64,000 nucleotides of DNA, taken from positions 248,001 to 312,000 of the forward strand of contig NZ_AUHT01000005.1 in NCBI RefSeq assembly GCF_000423325.1. Reading direction: 5' to 3'. Of the stretch, positions 52,701 to 60,940 are shown one piece after another. The position numbers and the translations under genes were made by a program. Origin of the DNA: Lysobacter defluvii IMMIB APB-9 = DSM 18482. Its GTDB lineage: Bacteria; Pseudomonadota; Gammaproteobacteria; Xanthomonadales; Xanthomonadaceae. Under the pieces are notes generated by a model. The model made no database searches and was not told the DNA's origin. It saw only the letters and a list, made by a program, of their open reading frames with translations. Position 1 is the first letter of the stretch. Every line of letters begins with the position of its first letter.

Positions 52701-52942
52701 CCGCCCACGCGCAGGCCGCGTGCGCTGTAGCGACCGTTGGCGTCGGTCTGGACGCGGCTGACGGTGCCGGACTCGGTGTGCACGATCGTGACCTCGGCGC
52801 CGGCGACCGGCTGGCCGTCGGCCGAGAAGATCTGGCCGCCGACACCGGCGGACGTGCTCTGGGCGAATACGGGGGCAGCGGCGAGGGCGGCGAGCAGGCC
52901 GACGGTCAGCCTGGACATACGGACGCGACGATGCTGGGACAT
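49730..52942 (-). CDS. Oar-like TonB-dependent outer-membrane receptor with carboxypeptidase-regulatory N-domain
   Basis: The 1070-residue receptor has a signal peptide (about 1-28, ending VFA), a carboxypeptidase-regulatory-like domain (about 30-115, with SADGQPVAGAEVTIVHTESG), a plug domain with SRFNVIRIDGVSASDPFGLE and GGTGAVVNAVTKSGTNEFGG, and a large beta-barrel ending in the outer-membrane signature SMLTFRYKF-like WSAMLTFRYKF. No classical TonB box is obvious. Oar-type receptors are numerous in Xanthomonadaceae, and some are linked to peptide or protein uptake; no substrate can be read here. ATG 52942 was preferred over an upstream Met because it gives a normal signal peptide. Codon use looks highly adapted, so it may be well expressed. 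Confidence 0.93.
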   Translation of the reverse strand: MSQHRRVRMSRLTVGLLAALAAAPVFAQSTSAGVGGQIFSADGQPVAGAEVTIVHTESGTVSRVQTDANGRYSARGLRVGGPYEITINKAGAGTTTREDVYLPLNQVATVNAQLSGDITTLGSVQVTGAAIGSEIFSADKMGTGTNVNQEQLESLPSAGRNIQDYIRLDPRISQISKADGSITAGGQNSRFNVIRIDGVSASDPFGLEANNMPTERQPVSMDAIEEIQIDLANYDTTISGGTGAVVNAVTKSGTNEFGGSVYYSLRDGDWVREELEGIDFAGFNKEETYGFTFGGPIAKDRLFFFANYEQFKRERPGTSLSGTPYGDGDITDADIQRVIAASQAYGFDPGTLAPPAISETDIEEYAIKFDWNISDSHRAALRYSKTEEIVPRLAGFGSSSIALSSYWWDQAKTFESTVAELFSDWGPDFSTEFKVSQRDYSSIAQTYANLPGIVIRNVGAGQDTINLGTERNRHVNVVDTEQLSVFGAGTWYAGDHTIKFGFDYEDNDILNFYGRDVNGVYTFDSLEDYEAGNVLQYDLRAPRPGGSLSDIPAAYNFENLGLFVQDTWAINYNLNLMFGLRVDMPEFGNSPIYNPRIEEIYGYDNSVTLDKELWQPRFGFNYTFDTERPTQLRGGVGLFQGGNPNVWLAGPFQNTGLNFDTYRLMGDNAPAFSPVVPPAIPSGGGASAPRITADIMEPGLALPSIWKANLAFDHELPWYGLVASAELLVTKNKNALWFDRIDVGDPTFQGQDGRMLYWNEAGLDPANSGRFGMTSGQNGASNRANKHPDVDQAIVIRNTDKGSARQLTVSLSKPMVENWGWMVGYTHTDATEFSPATSSQNSSNWNNSLVFNTNEPVGYNSRYAIRDRVTAALTWQKDLFGDNTTSVGVFYEGRSGRPFSYIYYNDINGDSASTNDLFYVPAGPGDVLWTGGAEMEQAFFDWMAESAPELNAYRGQVAPANEFRAGWTNTFDVRISQEIPAFFEGHKAEIALDIMNFGNLLNEDWGQIRDYGFYSTRRVANYAGIDPATGKYIYNFTGSTDNEGIQETNGDGHNTGVSRWSAMLTFRYKF

Positions 52943-53011
52943 GGGCGGGAGGCCTCGGATGGGAAAGCGGACGGGTGGCGATGCGGCGGGAGCCGCGCCA
53001 GTCAACGGGAA

Positions 53012-53032
53012 AACCCGGTCAGGAACCGGGTT
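53012..53032 (-). terminator. Terminator behind the grxD-SDR-marC operon
   Basis: AACCCGGT and ACCGGGTT form a perfect 8-base stem with a 5-base loop, followed on the minus strand by TT and CC within GGGTTTTCCC. It lies about 78 bases after the marC stop and upstream of the receptor gene. Confidence 0.65.
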
Positions 53033-53109
53033 AACGTGAGTTTAACACTGCGAGGAAGCGTACGGCGATTTTCTTACGGTTCGATGACAGCGGCGCCCTG
53101 GTGGCCACC

Positions 53110-53706
53110 CTAGGAAAGGCTCGCGGCCAGGTAGCTCTGCAGCCCGTCCAGGAACATCTGCACGGAGATGGCGACCAGCAGCATGCCCATCAGGCGCTCG
53201 ACCGCGGAGAGCACCCGGCGCCCGAGCCACTTGTAGATCATCGTCGCCGACAACAGGATCGCGGCGGTCGCGGCCCAGGCGATGCCCAGCGCCAGGCTCC
53301 ACTCCCACAGCCGGTCCGGCTCGTTGCTGCCCATCAGCATCACCGCCGCCATGCCCGAGGGGCCCGCGATCAGCGGGATGGCAAGCGGCACGATGAAGGG
53401 CTCCCCGTCGGGAAGCTCGCCCATCAGGCCTTCCGGACGCGGGAAGATCATCCGGATGCCGATCAGGAACAGCACGATGCCCCCGGCGATCGACACCGCG
53501 TCCTGGCGCAGGTGCATGACCTCAAGCGCGTACTTGCCGCCCCACAGGAAGGCCATCAGCACGAACAGCGCGATCAGCAGCTCGCGCACCAGCACCTTGC
53601 GCTGGCGCTCCGGCGGCAGGGTGCGCAGCAGCCCGAGGAAGATCGGGATGTTCCCGAGCGGGTCGAGGATCAGGAACAGCAGCAGCGCGGCGGAAACGAT
53701 CGTCAC
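53110..53706 (-). CDS. MarC/YhgN-family inner-membrane protein
   Basis: The 198-residue protein has six predicted membrane helices and the MarC (UPF0056) pattern: FLILDPLGNIPIFLGLL at the start, RELLIALFVLMAFLWGGKYA, then PLAIPLIAGPSGMAAVMLMG and a final VEVRLMGMLLVAISVQMFLDG-like end (RLMGMLLVAISVQMFLDG). The family's transport function is not settled. The GTG start at 53706 overlaps the upstream gene's stop as GTGA, so the two are co-translated. Confidence 0.9.
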   Translation of the reverse strand: MTIVSAALLLFLILDPLGNIPIFLGLLRTLPPERQRKVLVRELLIALFVLMAFLWGGKYALEVMHLRQDAVSIAGGIVLFLIGIRMIFPRPEGLMGELPDGEPFIVPLAIPLIAGPSGMAAVMLMGSNEPDRLWEWSLALGIAWAATAAILLSATMIYKWLGRRVLSAVERLMGMLLVAISVQMFLDGLQSYLAASLS

Positions 53707-54470
53707 GGCGCCACCGCCTCGGCCTGCACGCCGGCAAACGGAGCCCAGACCCGACCGCGGTACGCCGCGCCGGAAGGTGACAGCAGGGTTACGCAGGCCT
53801 CGGCGGCGCGCGCCGGGTCGACGGCGCGGGTATCGCCCTGCTCGACGTAGGCGCGCGAGCGCAGGCCCGTACGCATCGGCCCCGGCTGCAGGCCGCTCAC
53901 CCGCACGCCCGAGCGGGCGGTTTCCGCATGCAGCATCCCGACCAGCCCGTGCTGGGCGTGCTGGGCCAGGCCATAGCCGCCCCAGAACGCCTTCCCCACG
54001 CGCGAGAGGTCGTCGACGACGAACACCAGGGCCGAATCCTCCGCCTTCGTGAGCAGCGGCAGGCAGGCCTGGCTGAGCCACGCCCGGGCGGTCAGGTTGA
54101 CGTGCAGGGCACGCGCGAACGCCGCCGGATCGGTGTGCAGCAGAGGGGTCAGGCCGTGGAAGTCGGCGGCGCAGTGCAGCACGCCGTCCAGCCGGCCCAG
54201 CTCGTCGCCGATGCGCGCCGCCAGCGTGGCGTGGTCATCGGGCGCGGCACCCTCCAGGTCCATCGGGTACAGCAGCGGCTCCGGCCCGGCGGCGGCGACC
54301 GAGTCGTAGAGCCGGTTCAGGCGCGGCAGCTTGCGGCCGAGCAGCACGACGGTGGCACCGGCCCGCGCGCACGCATGCGCGGCGGCCGCCCCAAGCCCGC
54401 CGTGCGCGCCCGTGACCAGGACGACGCGCCCGGAAAGCTCCCCGGCGGGACGCACCCCCTCCCCGCTCAC
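53703..54470 (-). CDS. Short-chain dehydrogenase/reductase (YciK-like)
   Basis: The 255-residue SDR has the cofactor motif [20 protein letters not shown] near the N-terminus, the substrate-side [18 protein letters not shown], and [20 protein letters not shown] in the catalytic zone. The usual Tyr-x3-Lys appears as Tyr-x3-Gln (YGLAQ), so the catalytic lysine seems to be missing; [19 protein letters not shown] holds the preceding Ser. The GTG start overlaps the grxD stop as GTGA. The plan recalls YciK-type reductases, but activity is uncertain because of that substitution. Confidence 0.82.
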   Translation of the reverse strand: MSGEGVRPAGELSGRVVLVTGAHGGLGAAAAHACARAGATVVLLGRKLPRLNRLYDSVAAAGPEPLLYPMDLEGAAPDDHATLAARIGDELGRLDGVLHCAADFHGLTPLLHTDPAAFARALHVNLTARAWLSQACLPLLTKAEDSALVFVVDDLSRVGKAFWGGYGLAQHAQHGLVGMLHAETARSGVRVSGLQPGPMRTGLRSRAYVEQGDTRAVDPARAAEACVTLLSPSGAAYRGRVWAPFAGVQAEAVAP

Positions 54471-54787
54471 GGCTGCGTGGCCTCGCGCAGGATGCGCGCC
54501 AGCTCGCCGGACTCCGCCAGCTCGCCGATCACGTCGCTGCCGCCGATCAGCTCCCCGTGCAGGAACAGCTGCGGGAAGGTCGGCCAGTTGGAGAAGCGCG
54601 GCAAATTGGCGCGCACCTCGGCGTCCTCGAGCACGTTGACCACGTGGATCTGCTGCGCCCCCGCGGCCTCCAGGGCACGGATCGCCTTCGCCGAGAAACC
54701 GCACATCGGGTACTCCGCCGTGCCCTTCATGAACAGCACCACCGGGTGGCTGTCGACCAGGGCCTGGATCCGTTCCAGGACGGGCAT
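54467..54787 (-). CDS. grxD: Monothiol glutaredoxin (Grx4/GrxD)
   Basis: The 106-residue protein has the CGFS active site in [20 protein letters not shown], the cis-proline motif [20 protein letters not shown] and a standard end. CGFS glutaredoxins bind and deliver Fe-S clusters, together with BolA-type proteins. AGGAG lies 7 bases before ATG 54787. The divergent sodB gene starts 145 bases away, so an iron- or redox-responsive shared region is plausible. Confidence 0.96.
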   Translation of the reverse strand: MPVLERIQALVDSHPVVLFMKGTAEYPMCGFSAKAIRALEAAGAQQIHVVNVLEDAEVRANLPRFSNWPTFPQLFLHGELIGGSDVIGELAESGELARILREATQP

Positions 54788-54931
54788 CGCTTGCTCCTGC
54801 AGCTGGGCCAGCGGTCGCCAGGGCCGCGTGACACGGGATCGATACAATGGGTGATTGTAGTCTCCGTGGTGCCGCCGGCGCGACCAGCAACCCGGTGGAA
54901 CCGCTCCCCACCCGATGCAAGGAGTATCAAG

Positions 54932-55510
54932 ATGGCCTTTGAACTTCCCCCGCTTCCGTACGACCGCGCCGCGCTCGAGCCGCACATCTCCGGCGAGACG
55001 CTGGACTACCACTACGGCAAGCACCACAAGACCTACGTCGACAACCTCAACAAGCTGGTCGAGGGCACCGAGTTCGCCGGCATGGACCTGGTCGAGGTGG
55101 TGCGCAAGTCCCAGGGCGGCGTGTTCAACAACGCCGCGCAGGTGTGGAACCACACCTTCTTCTGGAACTGCATGTCGCCCAACGGCGGCGGCCAGCCGAC
55201 CGGCGCCCTGGCCGAGGCGATCAACAAGGCCTTCGGCGACTTCGAGACCTTCAAGCAGCAGTTCACCGACACCGCGGTGAAGACCTTCGGGTCCGGCTGG
55301 GCCTGGCTGGTGCAGCGCCCGGACGGCGCGCTGTCCCTGGTCAGCACGTCCAACGCCAACACCCCGCTGACCAGCGAGGACACCCCGCTGATGACCTGCG
55401 ATGTGTGGGAGCACGCCTACTACATCGACTACCGCAACGCCCGCCCGAAGTTCCTGGAGGCGTTCTGGAACGTGGTCAACTGGGACTTCGTTGCCTCGAA
55501 CCTGAAGTAA
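54932..55510 (+). CDS. sodB: Superoxide dismutase, Fe type
   Basis: The 192-residue enzyme has the metal ligands His27 ([13 protein letters not shown]), His74 ([10 protein letters not shown]), Asp157 and His161 ([11 protein letters not shown]), and the typical SodB end [29 protein letters not shown] and FGSGWAWLV suggest the iron rather than manganese form. AAGGAG lies 9 bases before the ATG. The enzyme removes superoxide in the cytoplasm. Confidence 0.96.
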   Translation: MAFELPPLPYDRAALEPHISGETLDYHYGKHHKTYVDNLNKLVEGTEFAGMDLVEVVRKSQGGVFNNAAQVWNHTFFWNCMSPNGGGQPTGALAEAINKAFGDFETFKQQFTDTAVKTFGSGWAWLVQRPDGALSLVSTSNANTPLTSEDTPLMTCDVWEHAYYIDYRNARPKFLEAFWNVVNWDFVASNLK

Positions 55511-55520
55511 GGCGCCGCAC

Positions 55521-55607
55521 CGTCGTTCCCGCGGAGGCGGGAACCCATGGACGTCCGCCGCAACGCCGGCGGACGTCCGGTGGATCCCCACGTGCGCGGG
55601 GATGACG
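55521..55607. repeat. Intergenic palindromic repeat between sodB and purK
   Basis: Three hairpins follow one another: GTTCCCGC/GCGGGAAC, a central GGACGTCCGCCG/CGGCGGACGTCC, and ATCCCC/GGGGAT around CGTGCG. The outer parts, CGTCGTTCCCGCG and GGGGATGACG, are the ends of a dispersed repeat common in GC-rich proteobacteria. It may end both convergent transcripts. Confidence 0.7.
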
Positions 55608-55622
55608 CCTCGGGCCGCGGTT

Positions 55623-56774
55623 TCAGCCGCGAAGCTTCTCCAACACCGGCGCGACCTGGTCGTGCCGGTCCAGTGCAGCCCCCACGGCCTCCAGTGAACT
55701 GGCCAGCTCACCGGCCGAGTCCGCCCGCAACGTGGCGTGCCCCACCTTGCGACCCTCCCGCGCCGACTTGCCGTAGTCATGCCAGTGGCCACCCGGCTGC
55801 GCCAGCACCGGTGCGGGATCCGGCATGGCCCCCAGCCAGTTGAGCATGCAGGCATGGCCCAGGCTCGCCGTGGAGCCCAGCGGCAGACCCAGCACCGCGC
55901 GCACGTGGTTCTCGAACTGGCTGGTCTCCGCGCCCTCGATGGTCCAGTGGCCGGAGTTGTGCACCCGCGGCGCCATCTCGTTGGCCAGCAGCTCCCCGTC
56001 GCGGCAGAACAGCTCCAGTGCGAACACGCCCACGTAGTCCAGCGCCTCGGCCAGGCGACGGGCATGGCCGATCGCACGCGCCTCCAGCTCGGGGTCCAGG
56101 CCCGCGGGCGCGAGGCTGGCGGAGAGGACGCCGTCGACGTGCCAGTTGCGGGTCGGGGCCCAGGTGCGGAAATCGCCGTCACGGCTGCGCACGGCCACCA
56201 CCGACAGCTCGAAGTCGAAGGGGACGAAGCCCTCCAGGATCAGCCCGGTGCGGTCGACCTGGGCGCCGAGGGCGTCCCACGCCGCCTCGGCCGCGCCTGC
56301 ACCCATCTCCGGGCGAAGGCGGAACTGGCCCTTGCCGTCGTAGCCCAGCCGGCGGGTCTTGAGGATCGACGGCAGGCCGATTTCGTCCACCGCCCGCGCC
56401 AGCGCGTCCCGGCAGTCGATGTCGGCGAACGCCGGCACCGGAATCCCCAGTTCGCGGAACAGGCGCTTCTCGCTGAGCCGGTCCTGCGCGGTGGCAAGCG
56501 CGCCTGGCCCCGGGTGCACCTCCACGTGCGAGCGCAGCCAGTCACCGGAACCGGCCGGAACGTTCTCGAAGTCGAAGGTCGCCACGTCGACGCGGCCGGC
56601 GAATTCCTCCAGCGCGGCGCGGTCGTCGTAGCCGCCGGCCACCAGCGGGACGACCTGGCCCGCACACGCCTCGCGCGAAGGATCCAGCGCCACCACCGGC
56701 ACCCCGAGCGGGGCCGCGGCCAGCGCCATCATCCGGGCCAGCTGCCCGCCCCCGAGGATGCCCAGCCGCTTCAT
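55623..56774 (-). CDS. purK: N5-carboxyaminoimidazole ribonucleotide synthase
   Basis: PurK uses ATP and bicarbonate to carboxylate AIR in purine synthesis; PurE then rearranges the product. The 383-residue ATP-grasp protein begins [20 protein letters not shown], has [20 protein letters not shown] in the ATP-binding loop, and the metal-binding [20 protein letters not shown] with [20 protein letters not shown]. Length and motifs are standard. It overlaps purE by 4 bases, so they are co-translated. Confidence 0.97.
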   Translation of the reverse strand: MKRLGILGGGQLARMMALAAAPLGVPVVALDPSREACAGQVVPLVAGGYDDRAALEEFAGRVDVATFDFENVPAGSGDWLRSHVEVHPGPGALATAQDRLSEKRLFRELGIPVPAFADIDCRDALARAVDEIGLPSILKTRRLGYDGKGQFRLRPEMGAGAAEAAWDALGAQVDRTGLILEGFVPFDFELSVVAVRSRDGDFRTWAPTRNWHVDGVLSASLAPAGLDPELEARAIGHARRLAEALDYVGVFALELFCRDGELLANEMAPRVHNSGHWTIEGAETSQFENHVRAVLGLPLGSTASLGHACMLNWLGAMPDPAPVLAQPGGHWHDYGKSAREGRKVGHATLRADSAGELASSLEAVGAALDRHDQVAPVLEKLRG

Positions 56775-57286
56775 GCGCGCGGTTCGATCCGTGGGTCGTC
56801 GTTGGCCGCCACCTCGGCGGTCTGGCGCGCGCGGAACGCGTCCAGGGCCCGCGCGACCTCGGGGTGGTCGACCGCCAGCAGGGACGCGGCGAACAGCGCG
56901 GCGTTGGCCGCGCCGGCATCGCCGATGGCGAAGGTCGCCACCGGCACACCCGCCGGCATCTGCACGATCGACAGCAGCGAATCCAGCCCGTTGAGCGCGC
57001 GGCTCTTGACCGGCACGCCGAGCACCGGGACGGTGGTCTTGGACGCGATCATGCCCGGCAGGTGGGCGGCGCCGCCCGCGCCGGCGATGATCGCCCGCAG
57101 GCCACGCCCCGCCGCCTCGCCGGCGTACTCGAACAGCGCGTCGGGGGTGCGGTGCGCGGAAACCACCCGCACCTCGTGCGCGATCCCCAGCGCCTCCAGG
57201 CGGGTGCTGGCGTGCTGCATCGTGTCCCAGTCGGACCGGGAGCCCATCACGACGCCAACCAGCGGCGCCCGAGCGGTGTCTGTCAT
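56771..57286 (-). CDS. purE: N5-carboxyaminoimidazole ribonucleotide mutase
   Basis: The 171-residue class I PurE has the phosphate loop [16 protein letters not shown], the catalytic [13 protein letters not shown] and [20 protein letters not shown]. It converts N5-CAIR to CAIR in the de novo purine pathway. ATG 57286 was chosen over an in-frame Met 6 codons upstream because it fits the family N-terminus. It is divergent from the Trm112-type gene, with 58 bases between the starts. Confidence 0.96.
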   Translation of the reverse strand: MTDTARAPLVGVVMGSRSDWDTMQHASTRLEALGIAHEVRVVSAHRTPDALFEYAGEAAGRGLRAIIAGAGGAAHLPGMIASKTTVPVLGVPVKSRALNGLDSLLSIVQMPAGVPVATFAIGDAGAANAALFAASLLAVDHPEVARALDAFRARQTAEVAANDDPRIEPRA

Positions 57287-57344
57287 GGCTGGTGCCTGCG
57301 GCAAAACGGTATTCTACCGGTCTTCCGCCGGTGCCGAGGAGCCC

Positions 57345-57614
57345 ATGGACCGCAAGCTGATCGACCTGCTCGCCTGCCCCGCCACGCGCCAGCCGCTCTC
57401 CCTGCTGGATGCGCGCGGACTCAAGGCACTCAACGAGGCCATCACCGCCGGCACGGTTTCGCGCGAGGACGGCGAGCCGCAGTCCGGGCCCCTGCGCGAG
57501 GCGCTGGTCACCCGCGACCGCAAGCGCGTGTACCGTGTCGACGACGGGATCCCGGTGCTGCTGGCCGAGGAGGCGATCCCCACGTCCGGCATCGCCAGCT
57601 TCGCCCAGGCATGA
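57345..57614 (+). CDS. Trm112-family protein (YcaR-like)
   Basis: The 89-residue protein starts MDRKLIDLLACPATRQPLSL and has VYRVDDGIPVLLAEEAIP, the usual Trm112 pattern in bacteria. Only one Cys of the zinc-type knuckle remains, as in YcaR. These small proteins may help methyltransferases or other partners; their bacterial role is unclear. The stop overlaps the nadC ATG. Confidence 0.9.
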   Translation: MDRKLIDLLACPATRQPLSLLDARGLKALNEAITAGTVSREDGEPQSGPLREALVTRDRKRVYRVDDGIPVLLAEEAIPTSGIASFAQA

Positions 57615-58474
57615 GCCTGCCCTTCGACCCGCCGATGGAGGCGGTCCGCCGCGACGTGGAGGCCGCGCTGGCCGAGGATGTCGGAAGCGGCGACGCCACC
57701 GCGGCGCTGCTGCCCGACACGACCGACCGGGCCTGGCTGCTGTGCAAGGAGGACGCGGTCGTCTGCGGGCGGCCCTGGTTCGATGCGTGCCACCGGGCCC
57801 TGGACCCGGACGTGGCCATCGACTGGCGCGTCGCCGAGGGCGAGCGCGTGGCCGCCGGCACGGTGCTGGCTACCCTGGAAGGGCGGTCGCGCAGCCTGGT
57901 CACCGCGGAGCGCACCTCGCTGAACTTCCTTCAGACCCTGTCGGGCACCGCCACGGTCACCGCGCGCTACGTGGCGGCGCTGGAAGGCACCGGCACCCGG
58001 GTGCTGGATACCCGCAAGACCCTGCCCGGCCTGCGCCTGGCGCAGAAGTACGCCGTGCGCGTGGGTGGCGGCTGCAACCACCGCATGGGCCTGCACGACG
58101 CGGTCATGCTCAAGGAGAACCACGTGCGCGCGGCCGGGTCGGTCACCGCCGCGATCGAGGCGGCGCGGCGCGGCGCACCCGGGCTGCCGCTGATCGTGGA
58201 GGTCGAGGACCTGGACGAGTTGCGCGAAGCGCTCGACGCCGGGTGCGACCGGATCCTGGTCGACGACTTCGACCCGGCGACCCGACGCGAGGCGGTCCGG
58301 ATCACCGCCGCGCACGCGCGGCCGGTGCCGCTGGAAGTCTCCGGCGGGGTGGAGCTGGACGGCCTGCGGGCGATCGCCGCCGACGGCGTCGACTTCATCT
58401 CGGTGGGCGCGCTGACCAAGCACGTGCGCGCCATCGACCTGTCCCTCAAGCTCGGCCGGCCGCCGGCGGACTGA
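57611..58474 (+). CDS. nadC: Nicotinate-nucleotide pyrophosphorylase (quinolinate phosphoribosyltransferase)
   Basis: The 287-residue enzyme makes nicotinate mononucleotide from quinolinate and PRPP in NAD synthesis. Key blocks are AERTSLNFLQTLSGTAT, TRKTLPGLRLAQKYAVRVGG, HRMGLHDAVMLKENHV, the acidic IVEVEDLDELREAL and the phosphate-binding VSGGVELDGLRAIAADGVDF. They include the conserved Arg, His and Lys residues of the active site. The start ATG 57611 overlaps the upstream stop as ATGA. Confidence 0.97.
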   Translation: MSLPFDPPMEAVRRDVEAALAEDVGSGDATAALLPDTTDRAWLLCKEDAVVCGRPWFDACHRALDPDVAIDWRVAEGERVAAGTVLATLEGRSRSLVTAERTSLNFLQTLSGTATVTARYVAALEGTGTRVLDTRKTLPGLRLAQKYAVRVGGGCNHRMGLHDAVMLKENHVRAAGSVTAAIEAARRGAPGLPLIVEVEDLDELREALDAGCDRILVDDFDPATRREAVRITAAHARPVPLEVSGGVELDGLRAIAADGVDFISVGALTKHVRAIDLSLKLGRPPAD

Positions 58475-58478
58475 TGCC

Positions 58479-58796
58479 ATGCCGACCCTGGTCCTGTTGA
58501 TGATCGTGGGCGGCGCCGCCTTCGGCTTCTGGAGCGCCGGGCGCGCCGCGGCCGAACGCGCCACGGAGCTGGGCCGCGATGCGTGCCGGCGCGCCGGAGT
58601 CCAGCTGCTCGACCAGACCGTCCACCTGCTGGGGATGAAGCCGTGCCGGCTCGAGGACGGCTGGCTCGGCTGGGAGCGGACCTTCCGCTTCGACTACTCG
58701 CGCGATGGCGCCGACCGGCACTCCGGCCGCATGGTGCTGCGCGGGCAGCAGATGGTGTCCTTTACTGGGCCCGTCGGGTCCCGGCCCGGCGGCTGA
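58479..58796 (+). CDS. DUF3301-type small membrane-anchored protein
   Basis: The 105-residue protein begins with a membrane helix (LVLLMIVGGAAFGFWSAG) and continues with ATELGRDACRRAGVQLLDQT and RTFRFDYSRDGADRHSGRMV, the features of DUF3301 proteins, which have no known role. It starts 4 bases after nadC and so is in the same operon; it is convergent with sspB, 8 bases away. Confidence 0.82.
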   Translation: MPTLVLLMIVGGAAFGFWSAGRAAAERATELGRDACRRAGVQLLDQTVHLLGMKPCRLEDGWLGWERTFRFDYSRDGADRHSGRMVLRGQQMVSFTGPVGSRPGG

Positions 58797-58804
58797 GGCC
58801 GGGC

Positions 58805-59353
58805 CTACTTCACGACCCGCAGGTGGCCGCCGCGGCGCGGGCCCGGGGAATCGGGACCGTCGTCGCCGCCGTCGCCATTCCCGTCGTCGCCTTCACCTTC
58901 CTCGCGCGGGCGGCCGGCGCCGGCCTCCGCACCGCCTCCGCTGTCCGGGACGGCGCTCAGCCCGGGCCTGGCGGCAGGCGGGGCGGATTCGGCGGCGTCG
59001 TCGTGCCCGTCGTCGCCAGCCACCGGGTCGTCGGGCAGGGCCATGCCCTGCCCGTTCTCGCGCGCGTAGATCGCCAGCACCGCCCCGACCGGAACCCGGA
59101 CCGCCTGGCTCACCCCACCAAAGCGCGCGCTGAAGCGGATCTGCTCGTTGTCCATCTCCAGCCCGGCGACGGCGCGGTCGGCGATGTTGAGCACCACCCG
59201 GCCGTCCTGGACCGCGTGGGGCGGCACCTGCACGCCGGGCCGGGTGGCATCCACCAGCAGGTGCGGCGTCAGCCCGTTGTCGGCGATCCACTCGTACAGC
59301 GCCCGCAACAGGTACGGACGGTGGCTGGTCATCGGCGGCAGGGAGTCGGACAT
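58805..59353 (-). CDS. sspB: ClpXP protease specificity-enhancing factor SspB
   Basis: The 182-residue adaptor binds ssrA-tagged proteins and delivers them to ClpXP. The N-terminal domain (1-110) has RPYLLRALYEWIADNGLTPH, FSARFGGVSQAVRVPVGAVL and AIYARENGQGMAL. The tail is a long acidic/Gly-rich linker ending RRGGHLRVVK, which is like the LRVVK ClpX-binding end of E. coli SspB. The linker is somewhat long. The gene starts 8 bases after sspA. Confidence 0.95.
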   Translation of the reverse strand: MSDSLPPMTSHRPYLLRALYEWIADNGLTPHLLVDATRPGVQVPPHAVQDGRVVLNIADRAVAGLEMDNEQIRFSARFGGVSQAVRVPVGAVLAIYARENGQGMALPDDPVAGDDGHDDAAESAPPAARPGLSAVPDSGGGAEAGAGRPREEGEGDDGNGDGGDDGPDSPGPRRGGHLRVVK

Positions 59354-59361
59354 CGGGCCGG

Positions 59362-59997
59362 TCAGGGCAGCTCGCGCAGGCGCCGTTCCTGCTCGGTGAG
59401 GCTGCGCGCGAAGCCGGGGTTCCGGAAGATCCGGTTGCCGTACTCCTCGATGGTCTTCGCGCCGTCGCGCGGCAGCGAGACCCCGAGCGCATCCAGCCGC
59501 CAGATGATCGGCGCCATGGCGCAGTCGGCCAGGCTCATCTCCGGGTTCAGGAAGAACTTGTAGGCCTTGAACAGCGGCACGGACGCGGTCAGCAGCTCCT
59601 TCAGCCGCTTGCGCCCGGCGTCGGCCTGGGCACGCGTGCCGAGCTGGATCGCCTGCACCTGCGGGACCCAGTCGTGCTCGAGCCGCAGCATGCCCAGGCG
59701 CAACCGCGCCCGCGACAGCGGGTCGATCGGCATCAGCGGGGGATGCGGGTAGCGCTCGTCGATGTACTCGCTCAGCACGCTGGCGGCGTACAGAACCATG
59801 TCGCGCTCCACCAGGGTCGGGACCGAGTGGTACGGATTGAGGTCGATCAGGTCCTCGGGCGGGTCCTGGGGGTCGACCGGGATCAGGTCGTAGCTCACGC
59901 CCTTGGCGGCCAGCACCAGCCGGACGCGGTGGCACAGCACGCAATCGGTGGAGGAGAACAGGGTTAGTGCGTTGCGCAAACGTTGGCTCGCTGCCAT
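59362..59997 (-). CDS. sspA: Stringent starvation protein A (glutathione-S-transferase fold)
   Basis: The 211-residue protein has the GST-like N-terminal half with LFSSTDCVLCHRVRLVLAAK, DLIDLNPYHSVPTLVERDMV and VLSEYIDERYPHPPLMPIDP, and the helical C-terminal half. SspA binds RNA polymerase and affects stress and phage-lytic gene expression in E. coli. The start ATG 59997 removes an upstream stretch that is not conserved. It lies 172 bases after petC in the same direction. Confidence 0.95.
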   Translation of the reverse strand: MAASQRLRNALTLFSSTDCVLCHRVRLVLAAKGVSYDLIPVDPQDPPEDLIDLNPYHSVPTLVERDMVLYAASVLSEYIDERYPHPPLMPIDPLSRARLRLGMLRLEHDWVPQVQAIQLGTRAQADAGRKRLKELLTASVPLFKAYKFFLNPEMSLADCAMAPIIWRLDALGVSLPRDGAKTIEEYGNRIFRNPGFARSLTEQERRLRELP

Positions 59998-60123
59998 TTC
60001 GACCTCTCTCCGGTGTCCGGGTGTGCCGGACGCAAAAAGGCCGCCCACCCCACGTGGACGGTGCCGCCGCCCCGGCCGCCGTCTCCCCGCCACCCTCCCC
60101 GGTGGCGCCGGCTGCCTGCGGCA

Positions 60124-60144
60124 GGGCCCGGCATTGCCGGGCCC
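60124..60144 (-). terminator. Possible terminator after petC
   Basis: GGGCCCGGCA and TGCCGGGCCC make a 21-base near-perfect inverted repeat about 26 bases after the petC stop. No T-run follows on the minus strand, so it may rather stabilise the mRNA end. Confidence 0.4.
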
Positions 60145-60169
60145 GTGGTCGCGCAACCGTTGGGCAGCG

Positions 60170-60940
60170 TTACTTCACGTCCCGCCAATACTCCCTGTTG
60201 AGCAGCCAGGCAAGGAACGTGAACACGGCCAGGAAGAAGATCACCCAGACACCGACGCGCTCGCGCTTGAGTGCGGCCGGCTCGCCGGCGTACTCCAGGA
60301 ACGCGGTGATGTCGCGCACGGCCTGGTCGAACTCCTCCGGCGAGACCGAGCCGGGAGTGGCCACGGTCAGCCCGACCACCGGACGCTCGCCGGTGGACGG
60401 ATCCGGTGCGCCGTACTCGGCGTGCTGGATGCCCTGCAGCGGCCAGAGCGGATTGGGCATGGAAACGTTCGGGAACAGCTTGTTGTTCCAGCCCAGCACC
60501 GCGCTCTCGTCGAGGTAGAACGACTTCAGGTAGGTGTACAGCCAGTCGGGCCCGCGCACGCGCGAGATCAGCGTCAGGTCCGGCGGCGGCTTGCCGAACC
60601 AGTCCGCGGCGGCGTCCGCCGGCATCGAGTTGACGATGTGGTCGCCGATCTGCCCGCCGGTGAAGTTCAGGTTCTCCATCACCTGCTCCTCGGTCAGGCC
60701 GAGGTCCTCGGCCATGCGCGAGTAGCGCAGGTGCTCCAGCGAGTGGCAGCCGGCGCAGTAGTTCATGTACAGCTTGGCGCCGCGCTGCAGCGAACCGCGG
60801 TCGCCGAGGTCGGTACCCGCCTGCTGGACCTCGCCGCCGGCGGCGGCCAGGGCGGAGGCCGACAGCAGCAGGCCGGCGGCGGCGATGGCGAACCTTCCGA
60901 ACATGCGGGCACGGATCCGGGAGAGTGTCGGCTTATTCAT
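60170..60940 (-). CDS. petC: Cytochrome c1 of the bc1 complex
   Basis: The 256-residue protein has a signal peptide (ending ALA near residue 33), the haem motif CAGCH in MNYCAGCHSLEHLRYSRMAE, a distal Met region (VSMPNPLWPLQG) as sixth ligand, and a C-terminal membrane anchor at about 233-250 (VGVWVIFFLAVFTFLAWLL). Cytochrome c1 passes electrons from the Rieske protein to soluble cytochrome c. It overlaps petB by 8 bases. Confidence 0.97.
   Translation of the reverse strand: MNKPTLSRIRARMFGRFAIAAAGLLLSASALAAAGGEVQQAGTDLGDRGSLQRGAKLYMNYCAGCHSLEHLRYSRMAEDLGLTEEQVMENLNFTGGQIGDHIVNSMPADAAADWFGKPPPDLTLISRVRGPDWLYTYLKSFYLDESAVLGWNNKLFPNVSMPNPLWPLQGIQHAEYGAPDPSTGERPVVGLTVATPGSVSPEEFDQAVRDITAFLEYAGEPAALKRERVGVWVIFFLAVFTFLAWLLNREYWRDVK

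Noticed and set aside
49784-53113. 1109-codon open frame on the plus strand
   Set aside because: It is the reverse-strand shadow of the TonB-dependent receptor, which has a signal peptide, plug and barrel motifs and a terminator.
54843-54848. TACAAT as -10 box of sodB
   Set aside because: No acceptable -35 is found 15-19 bases upstream, so I do not list it as a promoter.
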